A DNA stretch of 64,000 nt from contig CALRVE020000010.1 in the NCBI GenBank assembly GCA_943371535.1, positions 31,061-95,060 on the forward strand. The letters run 5' to 3'. A model generated the notes under the pieces. That model saw only the letters and a program-made list of their open reading frames with translations. It made no database searches and was not told the DNA's origin. A program made the position numbers and the translations under genes. Position 1 is the stretch's first letter. Each line of letters starts with the position of its first letter. Below, one piece after another: positions 32,022-41,533 of this stretch. This DNA comes from UBA1930 sp943371535 (GTDB taxonomy: Bacteria; Bacteroidota; Bacteroidia; Chitinophagales; Chitinophagaceae).

Positions 32022-34220
32022 TTATTCACCTTGTGGCTGTTCGTTATTCTCAGCAGCTTTAGGTGTAATTTGTGGTCTATCTGGTCTTGGTTCTCTTGGA
32101 GCTTGAGGTTGTTGCTCAGGCTTTGGCATTAAAGCTTTACGGCTTAATTTAAATTTGCCTGTACGTTGATCGATTTCTAACAACTTCACTTTTACTTTAT
32201 CGCCTTCTTTAAAAATACCGTCCATTGTGTCAATACGCTTCCAGCTAATTTCACTAATGTGTAATAAACCTTCTTTCTTCGGTAAAAATTCTACAAAAGC
32301 ACCAAACTCTTTAATGCCTTTTACAGTAGCTTCATACACTTCGCCAACTTGTGGTACAGCTACTATGCCTCTTACCCAATTAATAGCTTTTTCTAATGCT
32401 TCTTTTGAAGTAGAGAAAATACTTACTTCACCAGTATTGCCTACTTCTTCAATATTAATAGTTGTACCAGTTTCTCTTTGAATTTCTTGAATTACTTTAC
32501 CACCTGGCCCAATTACTGCACCTATAAATTCTTTCTCAATAATTAGTTTTTCCATACGTGGAGTATGAGGCTTCACTTCTGGACGAGCAGCAGGAATACA
32601 CTCGTACATGGCATCTAAAATGTGCATACGCCCAGCTTTAGCTTGTGCCAATGCTGCTCTCATTACTTCCATACTTAATCCATCTACTTTAATATCCATT
32701 TGTACGCCACAAATACCATCTCTAGTACCAGTAACTTTAAAATCCATATCACCTAAATGATCTTCATCGCCTAAAATATCAGTTAAAATAGCGTATTGAT
32801 CGCCTTTGGTAATTAAACCCATTGCCACACCACTTACATGTTTTGGTAAAGGCACACCAGCATCCATTAAAGCTAAGCTACCAGCACAAACTGTAGCCAT
32901 TGAAGATGAACCATTGCTTTCTAAAATATCACTTACAATACGTGTTGTGTAAGCATACCCTTCGGTTGGCATCATTTGTTTTAAAGAACGCATAGCTAAA
33001 TTACCATGACCTACTTCTCTACGCCCAACTCCTCTAATCATTTTCACTTCACCGGTTGAGAAAGGAGGGAAATTGTAATGCAAAATAAATTTGCTGTATT
33101 CACTGCTTGCTGCACTTTCAACCAACAATTCATCTAAAGGAGTTCCTAATGTTACAGTAGTTAACGATTGAGTTTCACCTCTTGTAAATAATGCTGAACC
33201 GTGTGGAGAAGGCAAAATATCTGTTTCCATTTGTAACGGACGAACAACATCTAAATTTCTGCCATCTAAACGAATTCTATCGTTCAAAATCATATCTCTT
33301 ACAACATAATATTGAAGATCGCCATAATATTTACCTACTAATTTTTTATCGGCCTCTTCTAAATCTTCAAATGCAGCTTTTACTTCTTTGCCTAAAGCAG
33401 AAAAAGCATCGCTACGTTCGTGTTTTGCACTTGCACTTTTAGCAATAGCATACACTTTTTCTTTAGCAAACTCAGTGATTTTTTGCTCTAATTCATCGTT
33501 GGTGTAAGGCTTGGTATAGTCTCTTTTTACAGTGCTACCAACCTTAACAGCTAAATCTTGTTGAGCTTTAATTTGAACACGAATAGCATCATGAGCAATT
33601 TCTAATACTTTCACTAAATCTTCTTCACTACATTCTTGTGCTTCACCTTCTACCATCATCAAGTTCTTTTCGGTAGCTGCAATAATGAAATCCATATCAG
33701 CCGTTTCTAACTGAGTACGTGTAGGGTTCACTACAAATTCACCATCAACTCTTGCAACACGAACTTCAGAAATTACTTCTTTAATGGGAATATCTGAAAC
33801 TGCTAATGCAGCACTTGCAGCTAAGCAAGCCAATGCATCGGGCATTACTTCTTTATCAGAAGAAATTAATGTAATTAATACTTGAACATCACATAAATAA
33901 TCTTCAGGGAAGAGTGGACGTAAAGCTCTATCTACTAAACGACTGGTTAAGATTTCATAATCGTTTAAACGTGCTTCACGTTTAAAAAATGAACCTGGAA
34001 TACGGCCAGCAGATGCAAATTTTTCTTGATAATCTACTGACAATGGAAAAAATGATTGACCATCTTTAGGTTCTTTATTGGCAACCACAGTTGCTAATAT
34101 TACACAGTTGCCTTGACGAACTGTAACAGCACCATCGGCCTGACGAGCCAATTTTCCTGTTTCTATTACCACTTCAGCACCATTGGGTAACTGAAAGCTG
34201 GTTTGTATAGCTTTTAACAT
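32022..34220 (-). CDS. pnp: polyribonucleotide nucleotidyltransferase (PNPase)
   Basis: Phosphorolytic 3'-5' exoribonuclease of mRNA decay. The 732 aa show two RNase PH domains (LPNGAEVVIETGKLARQADG at the start; the second around residues 320-540 with HYNFPPFSTGEVKM and SDILESNGSSSMATVCAGSL), the linking helical domain, a KH domain (EFIGAVIGPGGKVIQEI, about 555-615) and an S1 domain (VKGIKEFGAFVEFLPKKEGL, about 628-695). A Pro/Gln-rich tail of about 35 residues ends it. It follows rpsO on the same strand, the order seen in many bacteria, but a strong terminator lies in between. Confidence 0.97.
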   Translation of the reverse strand: MLKAIQTSFQLPNGAEVVIETGKLARQADGAVTVRQGNCVILATVVANKEPKDGQSFFPLSVDYQEKFASAGRIPGSFFKREARLNDYEILTSRLVDRALRPLFPEDYLCDVQVLITLISSDKEVMPDALACLAASAALAVSDIPIKEVISEVRVARVDGEFVVNPTRTQLETADMDFIIAATEKNLMMVEGEAQECSEEDLVKVLEIAHDAIRVQIKAQQDLAVKVGSTVKRDYTKPYTNDELEQKITEFAKEKVYAIAKSASAKHERSDAFSALGKEVKAAFEDLEEADKKLVGKYYGDLQYYVVRDMILNDRIRLDGRNLDVVRPLQMETDILPSPHGSALFTRGETQSLTTVTLGTPLDELLVESAASSEYSKFILHYNFPPFSTGEVKMIRGVGRREVGHGNLAMRSLKQMMPTEGYAYTTRIVSDILESNGSSSMATVCAGSLALMDAGVPLPKHVSGVAMGLITKGDQYAILTDILGDEDHLGDMDFKVTGTRDGICGVQMDIKVDGLSMEVMRAALAQAKAGRMHILDAMYECIPAARPEVKPHTPRMEKLIIEKEFIGAVIGPGGKVIQEIQRETGTTINIEEVGNTGEVSIFSTSKEALEKAINWVRGIVAVPQVGEVYEATVKGIKEFGAFVEFLPKKEGLLHISEISWKRIDTMDGIFKEGDKVKVKLLEIDQRTGKFKLSRKALMPKPEQQPQAPREPRPDRPQITPKAAENNEQPQGE

Positions 34221-34300
34221 AATTTGTAAAAATTGATTTGCAGCAAGGTATTTATTTCACCTTTTTGCATGTAAAATAATTGTATAGCATAAATAAAATA

Positions 34301-34327
34301 TTCCCAACATCCTTGGGAAGTTGGGAA
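34301..34327 (-). terminator. intrinsic terminator after rpsO
   Basis: Minus strand TTCCCAAC / GTTGGGAA, eight perfect pairs, 11-base loop that can extend, followed by TATTTTATTTA. Confidence 0.75.
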
Positions 34328-34382
34328 TACAGCTATATAAGTTGTTTAAAACGTTTAATCAACAGTAGGCAAAGTAATCCGT

Positions 34383-34400
34383 TCTCCCCTTGTGGGGATG
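34383..34400 (-). repeat. diverged C4/G4 repeat after rpsO
   Basis: Minus strand CATCCCCACAAGGGGAGA, six bases after the rpsO stop codon: a shortened relative of the stop-abutting repeat. Confidence 0.4.
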
Positions 34401-34406
34401 AGTAGA

Positions 34407-34676
34407 TTATTTTCTTAAACCTAATCTTTCGATTAAAGCTCTATAACCAGTAAGATTATGCTTTTGTAAGTAAGCCAATAAACGCTTACGTTGACCTACC
34501 ATTTTCATTAAACCACGTTGAGAAGAGAAATCTTTTTTATTTACTTTCAAATGGTTGCTGATATCTAAAATACGTTCTGTTAATAAGGCAATTTGACCTT
34601 CAATAGAACCTGTGTTAGCTGCTTTGCCACCAAAATCAGCAAAAATGGTAGCTTTTTTTTCTTTAGTAATTGACAT
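34407..34676 (-). CDS. rpsO: 30S ribosomal protein S15
   Basis: Primary 16S rRNA-binding protein of the small subunit platform. The 89 aa are standard: GKAANTGSIEGQIALLTERI, LKVNKKDFSSQRGLMKMVGQ and RKRLLAYLQKHNLTGYRALI are the canonical S15 segments. Promoter at 34731-34760. In enterobacteria S15 represses itself through a pseudoknot in its leader; I see nothing here I could call that structure. Confidence 0.97.
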   Translation of the reverse strand: MSITKEKKATIFADFGGKAANTGSIEGQIALLTERILDISNHLKVNKKDFSSQRGLMKMVGQRKRLLAYLQKHNLTGYRALIERLGLRK

Positions 34677-34730
34677 CTTTTTTCTTTTTTGAGCGTCCTT
34701 TGTTGATTAATTTCTTTTTTATAATGTCGG

Positions 34731-34760
34731 CAAAAGTAAGTCTTTTACTTAAAAAACAAT
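34731..34760 (-). promoter_or_regulatory. rpsO promoter
   Basis: Minus strand: ATTG (-33 region, 34760-34757), spacer of 18, TACTTTTG (34738-34731). Near-consensus Bacteroidota promoter, transcribing a leader of about 50 bases. Confidence 0.65.
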
Positions 34761-34853
34761 TTTTAAATGATAATAATTTTTTGAAACCCTTTATTTTAGC
34801 CCATTTTCAGCTATTACTGCCTGTATATTTGTTCAAATTAACCCTTTTTGAGT

Positions 34854-36056
34854 GTGCAAAAGATAGTTTTTACAGTTACCAATGATATTACTTACGATCA
34901 GCGAATGCAAAGAATTTGTACCTCGGTTGCCGAAACTGGGTTTGAAGTTTGGTTAATTGGCCGAAAATTATCTACCTCAACACCTTTGCCATCTTTTAAC
35001 TTTCGTACCAAAAGATTGTCTTGCTTTTTCAATAAAGGTTTTGCGTTTTATGCCGAATATAATATTCGATTGTTTTTTTTCTTGCTTTTTTCAAAAGCCC
35101 ATTGTTTATGTGCTATTGACTTAGATACGATTGTACCAGTTTATTTTGTTTCGTGGTTGAAAAAATCAAAAAGAGTATACGATGCCCATGAATTATTTAC
35201 AGAACAAAAAGAAATTGTAACCCGCCCTAAAGTGCATAAAATTTGGATGAGTATTGAACAGTTTTGTGTTCCAAAATTTAAACATGGTTATACCGTAAAT
35301 GTATTTATTAAAGATGAATTGAAAAGAAGATATGGAGTTGAATATGGAATTGTAAGGAATATGCCTTTGAAGGTGGAAGGTGTAGGGAGTAAGGTAGAAG
35401 GTAGAAGGGAGAAGGAAGGAAGGAGAAGTGAACATTTGGAAGATGACAGATTACAGATGACAGATGGTGAATTAGAAAGTACAAATATGATTTCCCTAAC
35501 CCCTAATAACCAATTCCTGATTTACCAAGGTGCTGTGAATGAAGGTAGAAGTTTTGAAACCCTTATTCCGGCTATGAAACAAGTGAATTGCACTTTATTA
35601 ATATGTGGAGAAGGTAACTTTTTTGAACAAACTCAGCAACTCATTCAACAACATCAGCTTGAAAAGAAAGTTATTTTACGAGGGTATGTAAGTCCTGCTC
35701 AATTAAAAAAAATAACTCCTCAAGCATTGTTTGGATTAACCTTATTTGAGAAAACTGGATTGAATCAATACTATTCTTTATCAAATAGATTTTTTGATTA
35801 TATCATGGCTGGAATTCCACAGGTTTGCGTAGGTTATCCTGAATACAAAGCAATAAATGATGAGCATGAAATTGCTTTATTAATTGATGAAACCGATGAA
35901 CAAACTATTGCAAATAGCATAAATAGATTAATTGATGATACCACATTGCATAAACAACTTCAACAAAATTGTATTCAGGCAAGAACAGTTTTAAACTGGA
36001 ATAATGAAGCTATAAAATTGAAACAGTTTTGGAAAGAAATTATGCAAGCTCGTTGA
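34854..36056 (+). CDS. glycosyltransferase (GT4/GT1-like, GT-B fold) with in-frame low-complexity insert
   Basis: Probable sugar transferase for envelope polysaccharide. No ATG fits the start; GTG at 34854 (QKIVFTVTNDITYDQRMQRI) or TTG at 34848 are the options, 23 and 17 bases behind a TATATTTG element. The N-terminal half has the DAHELFTE motif typical of GT-B donors, the C-terminal half ICGEGNFFEQTQQLI and a GIPQVCVGYPEYKAINDE acceptor/nucleotide region. Between the halves about 45 codons (35370-35505) are purine-rich and repetitive (VEGVGSKVEGRREKEGRR, then RLQMTDGELEST), unlike the rest and probably an inserted repeat. Forms a pair with the next glycosyltransferase. Confidence 0.85.
   Translation: MQKIVFTVTNDITYDQRMQRICTSVAETGFEVWLIGRKLSTSTPLPSFNFRTKRLSCFFNKGFAFYAEYNIRLFFFLLFSKAHCLCAIDLDTIVPVYFVSWLKKSKRVYDAHELFTEQKEIVTRPKVHKIWMSIEQFCVPKFKHGYTVNVFIKDELKRRYGVEYGIVRNMPLKVEGVGSKVEGRREKEGRRSEHLEDDRLQMTDGELESTNMISLTPNNQFLIYQGAVNEGRSFETLIPAMKQVNCTLLICGEGNFFEQTQQLIQQHQLEKKVILRGYVSPAQLKKITPQALFGLTLFEKTGLNQYYSLSNRFFDYIMAGIPQVCVGYPEYKAINDEHEIALLIDETDEQTIANSINRLIDDTTLHKQLQQNCIQARTVLNWNNEAIKLKQFWKEIMQAR
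35370..35505. repeat. purine-rich / GATGACAGAT repeat insertion inside the glycosyltransferase gene
   Basis: AAGGTGGAAGGTGTAGGGAG and following AAGGTAGAAGGTAGAAGGGA form an imperfect AGGTAGA tandem; then GATGACAGATTACAGATGAC holds two copies of GATGACAGAT separated by TACA, and finally CCCTAACCCCTAA, a fragment of the C4 repeat. Three types of intergenic-looking repeats are joined head to tail and kept in frame. Confidence 0.65.
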
Positions 36057-36118
36057 AACCTATTTTAAACATTTATTGTATTTAGCTGTATTATACTAGC
36101 ATTGTTAACCCTATTAAT

Positions 36119-37273
36119 TTGGAAAAGCATTTACATATTATAGATTTTACCGTACCTTATCCTGCTGATTATGGAGGAGTAATAGACTTATTTTGGAAAT
36201 TGCCTGCGTTACAAAAAGCAGGAGTGAATATTCATTTACATTGCTTTGATTATGGCAGAGGTGAGCAGACAGAGTTAAATAAATTTTGTGCAAGTGTACA
36301 TTATTACAAACGCTCAACGGGGCATAAAGGCTTGAGCACAAGCTTACCTTATATTGTATCTTCTCGAAAAAATGAGGAGTTGTTTAGTAATCTCTTAAAA
36401 GATGAGTATCCTATTTTTATGGAGGGTGTTCATTGTACCTATTTATTAAATGACGAGCGTTTTAATAAAAGAAGAAAGTTTGTAAGAATTCATAATGTTG
36501 AATATCATTATTACGAACACTTATCTCAAAACGCAACTTCCTTTTTTAAAAAATTATATTATCAACGAGAAAGCAAATTGTTGAAGAAATATGAATATTC
36601 AATGGTGTCAAAAGCTACTGCATTTTGGGGTGTAACTAAGAAAGATGTGGAGGTTTATAGAAATGAAATGGGTTGTACTACCATCGATTTTTTGCCATTG
36701 TATTTACCTAATAATTGGGATGTTCAAATTAAAGAAGGAACAGGTGGTTATTGTTTGTATCAAGCCGATTTAAGTGTTGACGCAAATGAACAGGCAGCAA
36801 TTTGGCTATTGCAAAATGTATTTAGTACATTAGAAATTCCTTTTGTAATTGCTGGAAAAAATCCATCTAAAAGATTAGAACAATTAGCCCATGTACATCA
36901 GCACACTTGTATTGTTGGTAATCCTAGAGAAAAGGAAATGCAGGATATGATTAGCAAAGCTCAAGTAAATATTATTCCATCATTCAGCAATACAGGTATT
37001 AAACTAAAATTATTAAATGCATTGTTTAATGGAAGGCATTGCATTGTAAATAATGCAACTGTAGAAGGAACAAGTTTAGATAAACTTTGCCATATTGCCA
37101 ACGATGCTGCAACCATGCAACATACTATTGAACAATTATTTTTTACACCATTTAGCAATAGTGAAATTGGTATGAGAAGAGATACATTGAAATCTATTTT
37201 CAATAACGATAACAATGCTGCTCAACAATTAGAATGGATTTGGGGCGAAGGAAAATATATTTTAGAAGTATAA
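36119..37273 (+). CDS. glycosyltransferase-like protein
   Basis: Probable GT-B glycosyltransferase of 384 aa, likely for surface polysaccharide. It opens at TTG 36119 (EKHLHIIDFTVPYPADYGGV); no ATG lies close and homology-like sequence starts immediately. Seen: PYPADYGGVIDLFWKLPAL as N-terminal donor-side helix, VRIHNVEYHYYEHLS in the middle and, in the C-terminal domain, FVIAGKNPSKRLEQL and IIPSFSNTGIKLKLLNALFN, the segment resembling the EGFGIKLLEAMA motif of GT1/GT4 enzymes. Substrate unknown. It lies 62 bases behind the other glycosyltransferase; its stop is five bases from the convergent gene. Confidence 0.8.
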   Translation: MEKHLHIIDFTVPYPADYGGVIDLFWKLPALQKAGVNIHLHCFDYGRGEQTELNKFCASVHYYKRSTGHKGLSTSLPYIVSSRKNEELFSNLLKDEYPIFMEGVHCTYLLNDERFNKRRKFVRIHNVEYHYYEHLSQNATSFFKKLYYQRESKLLKKYEYSMVSKATAFWGVTKKDVEVYRNEMGCTTIDFLPLYLPNNWDVQIKEGTGGYCLYQADLSVDANEQAAIWLLQNVFSTLEIPFVIAGKNPSKRLEQLAHVHQHTCIVGNPREKEMQDMISKAQVNIIPSFSNTGIKLKLLNALFNGRHCIVNNATVEGTSLDKLCHIANDAATMQHTIEQLFFTPFSNSEIGMRRDTLKSIFNNDNNAAQQLEWIWGEGKYILEV

Positions 37274-37278
37274 TTTGC

Positions 37279-37629
37279 TTACTTAATCTTTCTTAAAAAA
37301 CTACCCGTTAAAGCTCCCATTCCTGCTAATAATCCACCAACAAATCCAGTAACAATAATTAGCATCATGTAGTTGCCACCTAATGGTAAAATATTGGCCA
37401 CTTTGGTAGATAAAATATGTTCGTTAGCATTATCGATTAATACAACCAAAATAACCCACAAAATAAATACGGCAACAAATCCTGCTGTAAAAGCTTTAAA
37501 AGGTTTTTGATGAATGGCAACCGCAACTATAAATGCACAAATTACAAAACTGTACCAAGGTAAAAATGTAAACAAACCAATTGCAAAACTAAGTAACGAC
37601 GTAAGTGCAGTTGCAACTAAAAATTTCAT
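37279..37629 (-). CDS. small hypothetical membrane protein
   Basis: The 116 aa consist almost wholly of four hydrophobic segments (LTSLLSFAIGLFTFLPWYSF, then FVICAFIVAVAIH, FVAVFILWVILVVLID and MMLIIVTGFVGGLLAGMGAL) with short loops and a basic C-terminus (FLRKIK). Inner membrane protein of unknown function. It follows the penicillin acylase gene on the same strand with a 69-base gap. Confidence 0.75.
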   Translation of the reverse strand: MKFLVATALTSLLSFAIGLFTFLPWYSFVICAFIVAVAIHQKPFKAFTAGFVAVFILWVILVVLIDNANEHILSTKVANILPLGGNYMMLIIVTGFVGGLLAGMGALTGSFLRKIK

Positions 37630-37698
37630 ATAAAAAGTTTAAAGTGTAATCATTAATAATTTAAGTTCAATCACTATCTATCCAACTTTTGGTAAATA

Positions 37699-40155
37699 TT
37701 ATCCATTTAAAAAACTCATATGCCATTTCATGCGTTCATCTTTTCTTGCAGCTTGCTTTTTAATGAACAGTAAAGGATAATATCTACCAACAGCCCATTG
37801 TTGCACAAAATTATCGTAGTATTTACTTCCCGGATTTCCACTTTGTCCACCAGGATAAATACCATACGCTTCAATATTATCGGTTAAATGTACAATCATT
37901 CTCCAACTAGGCCCATGTGTTGAAGTTGTAGCGTTGATAATATGTTGACCACCTCCAATAGGTAAGTGTAAACTGCTTAAGGCAGGAATTTTTAGCAAGT
38001 GTTGCACTTTGGTATCTTTAAACTTAGCCCATTCTAATTTGTTTGTTTTTTCTTCAATCGCTAATTGCTTACAGGCTTTTTTAAATGAAGCCAATACTAC
38101 ATCTGCAATGGTTTCTGTTATATTGGTAGTAGTAATATTATCTGCAAATTTGTAAGCACTATCTTTCATAAAACTTTCTATCAATGTGCTTTCATCGGGC
38201 CAAGGCAACTGTTGTTTGGCTTGTGCAAATTCATCGCCCCAAGTTTGTACTTCTAAGCTATCCCACCAAACTTTAAAAATGGTTATTCCTTTTTCAGCTA
38301 CATCATTTCTTAAAGTCCAGTTTTTAAATATTTGTAGGTATTTTTTTTCCGATTCATTCAATGAATTTTCATCTAAATGTTTCAATAAAACAGGTTTACA
38401 TATTTCTGCAAAAACATTGTAATTATCGGTTTGTAACATTTGCATATCGGCAGCAGAAATATTATTCATGGCTGCTAATTTTCTGTTGATGATGTAACCT
38501 CTATAAGCTGGAAAATTACTTGGCCTGCCTAAGTAATAAGGATAGGTTGCATCAACCGATTGTTGGTTTGCACTACTTACAAAACCCCTTGCAGGATTAC
38601 TCATTTGAGGATTTTCCTTTACAGGAATAATACCTTGCCACATATAACTGCTATCTTTCCCAGGCATCACAAAATCGCCTTGTTGTTTCCATTTAGCAAC
38701 AAATGCACCTTGCTGACGAATAGCAATATCGCCAGACATAGAGGAGAAAACAAAATTTTGTCCTGGGCATTGAAATGTTGAAATAGCTTCTGCATAATCA
38801 ACATAGTTTTTCATTCTATTAAGCTTGTAAAAAGTACTCAATTCGTTGCTAGCATCATGTGCTTTCCAACGCACAGCAATATATTTTCCATCTTTGCTGT
38901 TGCTCAAATATTTTTTATCAAACATTACTGGTCCAAATACAGTTAAAGCAATTTTTTCTTCCACATCGGGTTGCCCTTTTACTTTAATAATTTCTTTACG
39001 TATTTCAGCAGATGTCCAACTACCATCAAACCAATATTCTTGCATGGTACTATCTTTAAATTCTATTTCATAGTAGTCTTTTACATCTCTACCCGAGTTG
39101 GTTACACCCCATGCACAACTATCGTTAAATCCAATAATTACAGCTGGCGAACCCGGAAAAGTTGCACCATAACTACTGTATTCGGGGGTGCTAATTTGCA
39201 TCTCAAACCACAATGAAGGTAAGTTTAAACCTAGGTGAGGATCGTTGCATAAAATAGGTCTTCCACTTTTGGTTTTACTACCTGCAACTGCCCAATTGTT
39301 GCTGCCATTATTTTTATTGGGGTTCAAAATAGGCGTATTCCCAATGCTGTCTTTTCTTTCAAAATAAAGACTGTCTATGGTTGATGGTGGCTTTACGTCA
39401 ATACCAGCTTTTTCAAACAAAGTTCCTTTAGGAATGATAGGATCTAAAGTATCTTGAACAGCAGGAAAAAGTTTCATGAAATCTTCATACCCAAAATGAG
39501 CTTTTGCATTGGTGTACACTAAATCATCACCTTGACCCGATAAATCCCAACTCATAAACTTTAAGAATAAAGCAGTTTTCATGTTGGTCCAAGGCTCGGG
39601 CTGATAGTCTAATAATTTGTATTCAAATGGTAAACTATGAGTAGCTAAAGTTTTAATGTATGCATTTACTCCAGCAGTATAGGCATCGCATGCTTCTTTA
39701 GTTTCTGGATTGGCTTCAATTTCTTTTAATGATTTTTCTGCACCATACACCATGCCTAATCTTCTGAAATATTGATCTGTTGCAATACGACTTTCTCCAA
39801 CAATTTCACTTAATCTTCCCCCTGCAACATAAGTTTGAAATTCCATTTGCCATAACCTAAACTTAGCATGTATATAACCTTGAATAAAATAAGCATCGGC
39901 ATTGTTTTCGGCATAAATATGCGGTACTAAACGTTCATCAAAATACACATCTACTTGCTTTTTTATGCCAGTAATTTTAATGTCGTGGTTAAATGAAATA
40001 TTGGTGGGTTCAGCATTTTGCCAAAAGCCATATTGTGGCGAAAGAAAATAACCCAGTCTTGGTGTTTTAGCATCTTTCGATGGCAATTGTACATTTAAAA
40101 CAGTAATTAAACCAGTGGTTATAATTGCAGAAATGAAGAATGGAACTAATCGCAT
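37699..40155 (-). CDS. penicillin acylase family protein (Ntn hydrolase)
   Basis: Amidohydrolase of the N-terminal-nucleophile type; relatives hydrolyse penicillins, acyl-homoserine lactones or other N-acyl amides. The 818 aa start with a hydrophobic signal/anchor (RLVPFFISAIITTGLITVLN). The alpha chain has DVYFDERLVPHIYAENNADA; the autocatalytic cut is expected before the Ser in KNNGSNNWAVAGSKT, which becomes the nucleophile of the beta chain. NDPHLGLNLPSLWFEMQIST and the GVTNSGRDVKDYYEI oxyanion region are intact. Located in the periplasm. The natural substrate cannot be predicted; quorum-signal or peptide amide turnover are options. Confidence 0.92.
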   Translation of the reverse strand: MRLVPFFISAIITTGLITVLNVQLPSKDAKTPRLGYFLSPQYGFWQNAEPTNISFNHDIKITGIKKQVDVYFDERLVPHIYAENNADAYFIQGYIHAKFRLWQMEFQTYVAGGRLSEIVGESRIATDQYFRRLGMVYGAEKSLKEIEANPETKEACDAYTAGVNAYIKTLATHSLPFEYKLLDYQPEPWTNMKTALFLKFMSWDLSGQGDDLVYTNAKAHFGYEDFMKLFPAVQDTLDPIIPKGTLFEKAGIDVKPPSTIDSLYFERKDSIGNTPILNPNKNNGSNNWAVAGSKTKSGRPILCNDPHLGLNLPSLWFEMQISTPEYSSYGATFPGSPAVIIGFNDSCAWGVTNSGRDVKDYYEIEFKDSTMQEYWFDGSWTSAEIRKEIIKVKGQPDVEEKIALTVFGPVMFDKKYLSNSKDGKYIAVRWKAHDASNELSTFYKLNRMKNYVDYAEAISTFQCPGQNFVFSSMSGDIAIRQQGAFVAKWKQQGDFVMPGKDSSYMWQGIIPVKENPQMSNPARGFVSSANQQSVDATYPYYLGRPSNFPAYRGYIINRKLAAMNNISAADMQMLQTDNYNVFAEICKPVLLKHLDENSLNESEKKYLQIFKNWTLRNDVAEKGITIFKVWWDSLEVQTWGDEFAQAKQQLPWPDESTLIESFMKDSAYKFADNITTTNITETIADVVLASFKKACKQLAIEEKTNKLEWAKFKDTKVQHLLKIPALSSLHLPIGGGQHIINATTSTHGPSWRMIVHLTDNIEAYGIYPGGQSGNPGSKYYDNFVQQWAVGRYYPLLFIKKQAARKDERMKWHMSFLNG

Positions 40156-40282
40156 ATCGTTTGTTTAGGGCAATGAAAGTACAGATTTTTAATAGTATGA
40201 CGATGCAGAAGTAAATTTTTTTTACCGCACCGAACATTGTAAGAATACTTATGTTTGAAGCCTAATAGATACAGTAGGGTTA

Positions 40283-40903
40283 ATGCAACAAAAAAACTAT
40301 TATCAAATATTACAGGTAGATCCGTATTGCAATGCAGATGCTATTAAAAAAGCTTACCGAAAATTGGCTTTACAATATCACCCGGATGTTGCTCAAAACA
40401 ATAGTTTTTATACCCAAAAGTTTGCTGAAGTAAAAGAAGCTTATGAAATATTAAGCAATCCTGAAAAGCGAAAAAAGTTTCATGAAGCTTATTTTTTTAC
40501 CACTTTGGCACAACCTGTTCATTCAATACACTACGTAATACCACTTGCAATAAAAATTGAACGATATACCCAAGAAACCAATATTTATACCATTGATTAT
40601 ACATTGATTCAATTACACATTGAAGACTTATTATTGAAACATTCTTTTGTAATTGTACAAAGTGAAGAAGTGAAAAAAAAACAACAACTAGCCAACCATA
40701 TTTTCAATGCTTTAAATGTTTTACCTTTTGAGTTATTGGTGAAATTACAAACACAATTCTTGCAATGCTTTCCTCAAAAAGAACAACAGTTTGCAGATTT
40801 ACTTATTAATAAAAAGAAACACCTTTTTTGGGACAAATATGCTGTTGTAATTGCTGTTGCAATAACTATTGGTTTGTGTTTAATGATTGCTATAATGGCT
40901 TGA
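40283..40903 (+). CDS. J-domain protein with C-terminal membrane anchor
   Basis: DnaK co-chaperone of 206 aa. The J domain fills residues 4-70 (YYQILQVDPYCNADAIKKAY) with the DnaK-stimulating HPD at 33-35. No G/F or zinc domain is present; the middle is helical without a recognised fold, and residues 185-205 (YAVVIAVAITIGLCLMIAIM) form a single tail anchor, so the J domain faces the cytoplasm from the inner membrane. It probably recruits DnaK to a membrane client. Convergent with the SprT-like gene, six bases between stops. Confidence 0.88.
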   Translation: MQQKNYYQILQVDPYCNADAIKKAYRKLALQYHPDVAQNNSFYTQKFAEVKEAYEILSNPEKRKKFHEAYFFTTLAQPVHSIHYVIPLAIKIERYTQETNIYTIDYTLIQLHIEDLLLKHSFVIVQSEEVKKKQQLANHIFNALNVLPFELLVKLQTQFLQCFPQKEQQFADLLINKKKHLFWDKYAVVIAVAITIGLCLMIAIMA

Positions 40904-40909
40904 AAAATT

Positions 40910-41533
40910 CTATTCAACTAGTTTGACTTCTGCAATTGGACTGAATAAATATTTTAGTCCTGATTTTATTTCTACACATTCATATCGTTTTCTTCTTTGA
41001 TGGCCTTTCTGAAAAACCTTGCCATTTTCGGTTTGAAAAATTGCATGTAAAGGCAATGCTTCTATAGTACTAATTCCTTTTTTTTGTTGGGTATTGTATT
41101 TTCGAAGTACTAATAATAAATCAGTTTCGCCATTTGCTGTTGCAGCAGGATTGATAATGCTTTTTTGCAAAGCCTGCTCTACATCTTCAGGAAAAATTTT
41201 GCGTTGTACAAAATCAATTAGTAGTTTACTGTATATCAATTTCCATTCTTTGCCATGTGGCTCTACTTTCTTTTTGAATTGTTCAAACGTAAGTAAATGG
41301 GCTAATTCGTGTAATAGGGTAATTAGAAATTCATATTTATTTAAATTTCCATTTACCGTTATTTTATGATTTCTATTAATGCCAGCATGCAAATAATTGC
41401 CTAATACTGTTTTTCTTTTTTGAGTAACAGTTAAGTGTACTTTATAATGATGAATATACGCTACAATAGGTTCAAAACTCCCTTCAGGTAAAAAGTTAGA
41501 CAAAGCTTGCATTGGATGCTCAGTTACGGGCAT
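40910..41533 (-). CDS. SprT-like zinc metalloprotease-type protein
   Basis: The 207 aa carry HELAH at residues 75-79 (the HExxH of SprT/Spartan-type zincins) in FLITLLHELAHLLTFEQFKK, with a further potential ligand in VEPHGKEWKLIYSK. The C-terminus has a short basic region (KGHQRRKRYECVEIKSGLKY) where SprT proteins often have a zinc ribbon, here with only one Cys, so the ribbon is degenerate. Function in bacteria is unclear. It overlaps the upstream membrane-protein gene by 14 bases and is therefore part of the 42.5-40.9 kb operon. Confidence 0.82.
   Translation of the reverse strand: MPVTEHPMQALSNFLPEGSFEPIVAYIHHYKVHLTVTQKRKTVLGNYLHAGINRNHKITVNGNLNKYEFLITLLHELAHLLTFEQFKKKVEPHGKEWKLIYSKLLIDFVQRKIFPEDVEQALQKSIINPAATANGETDLLLVLRKYNTQQKKGISTIEALPLHAIFQTENGKVFQKGHQRRKRYECVEIKSGLKYLFSPIAEVKLVE

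Noticed and set aside
35370..35505. Frameshift or pseudogene in the glycosyltransferase
   Set aside because: The frame stays open on both sides of the low-complexity insert and both GT-B halves are intact, so an in-frame insertion is the better reading.
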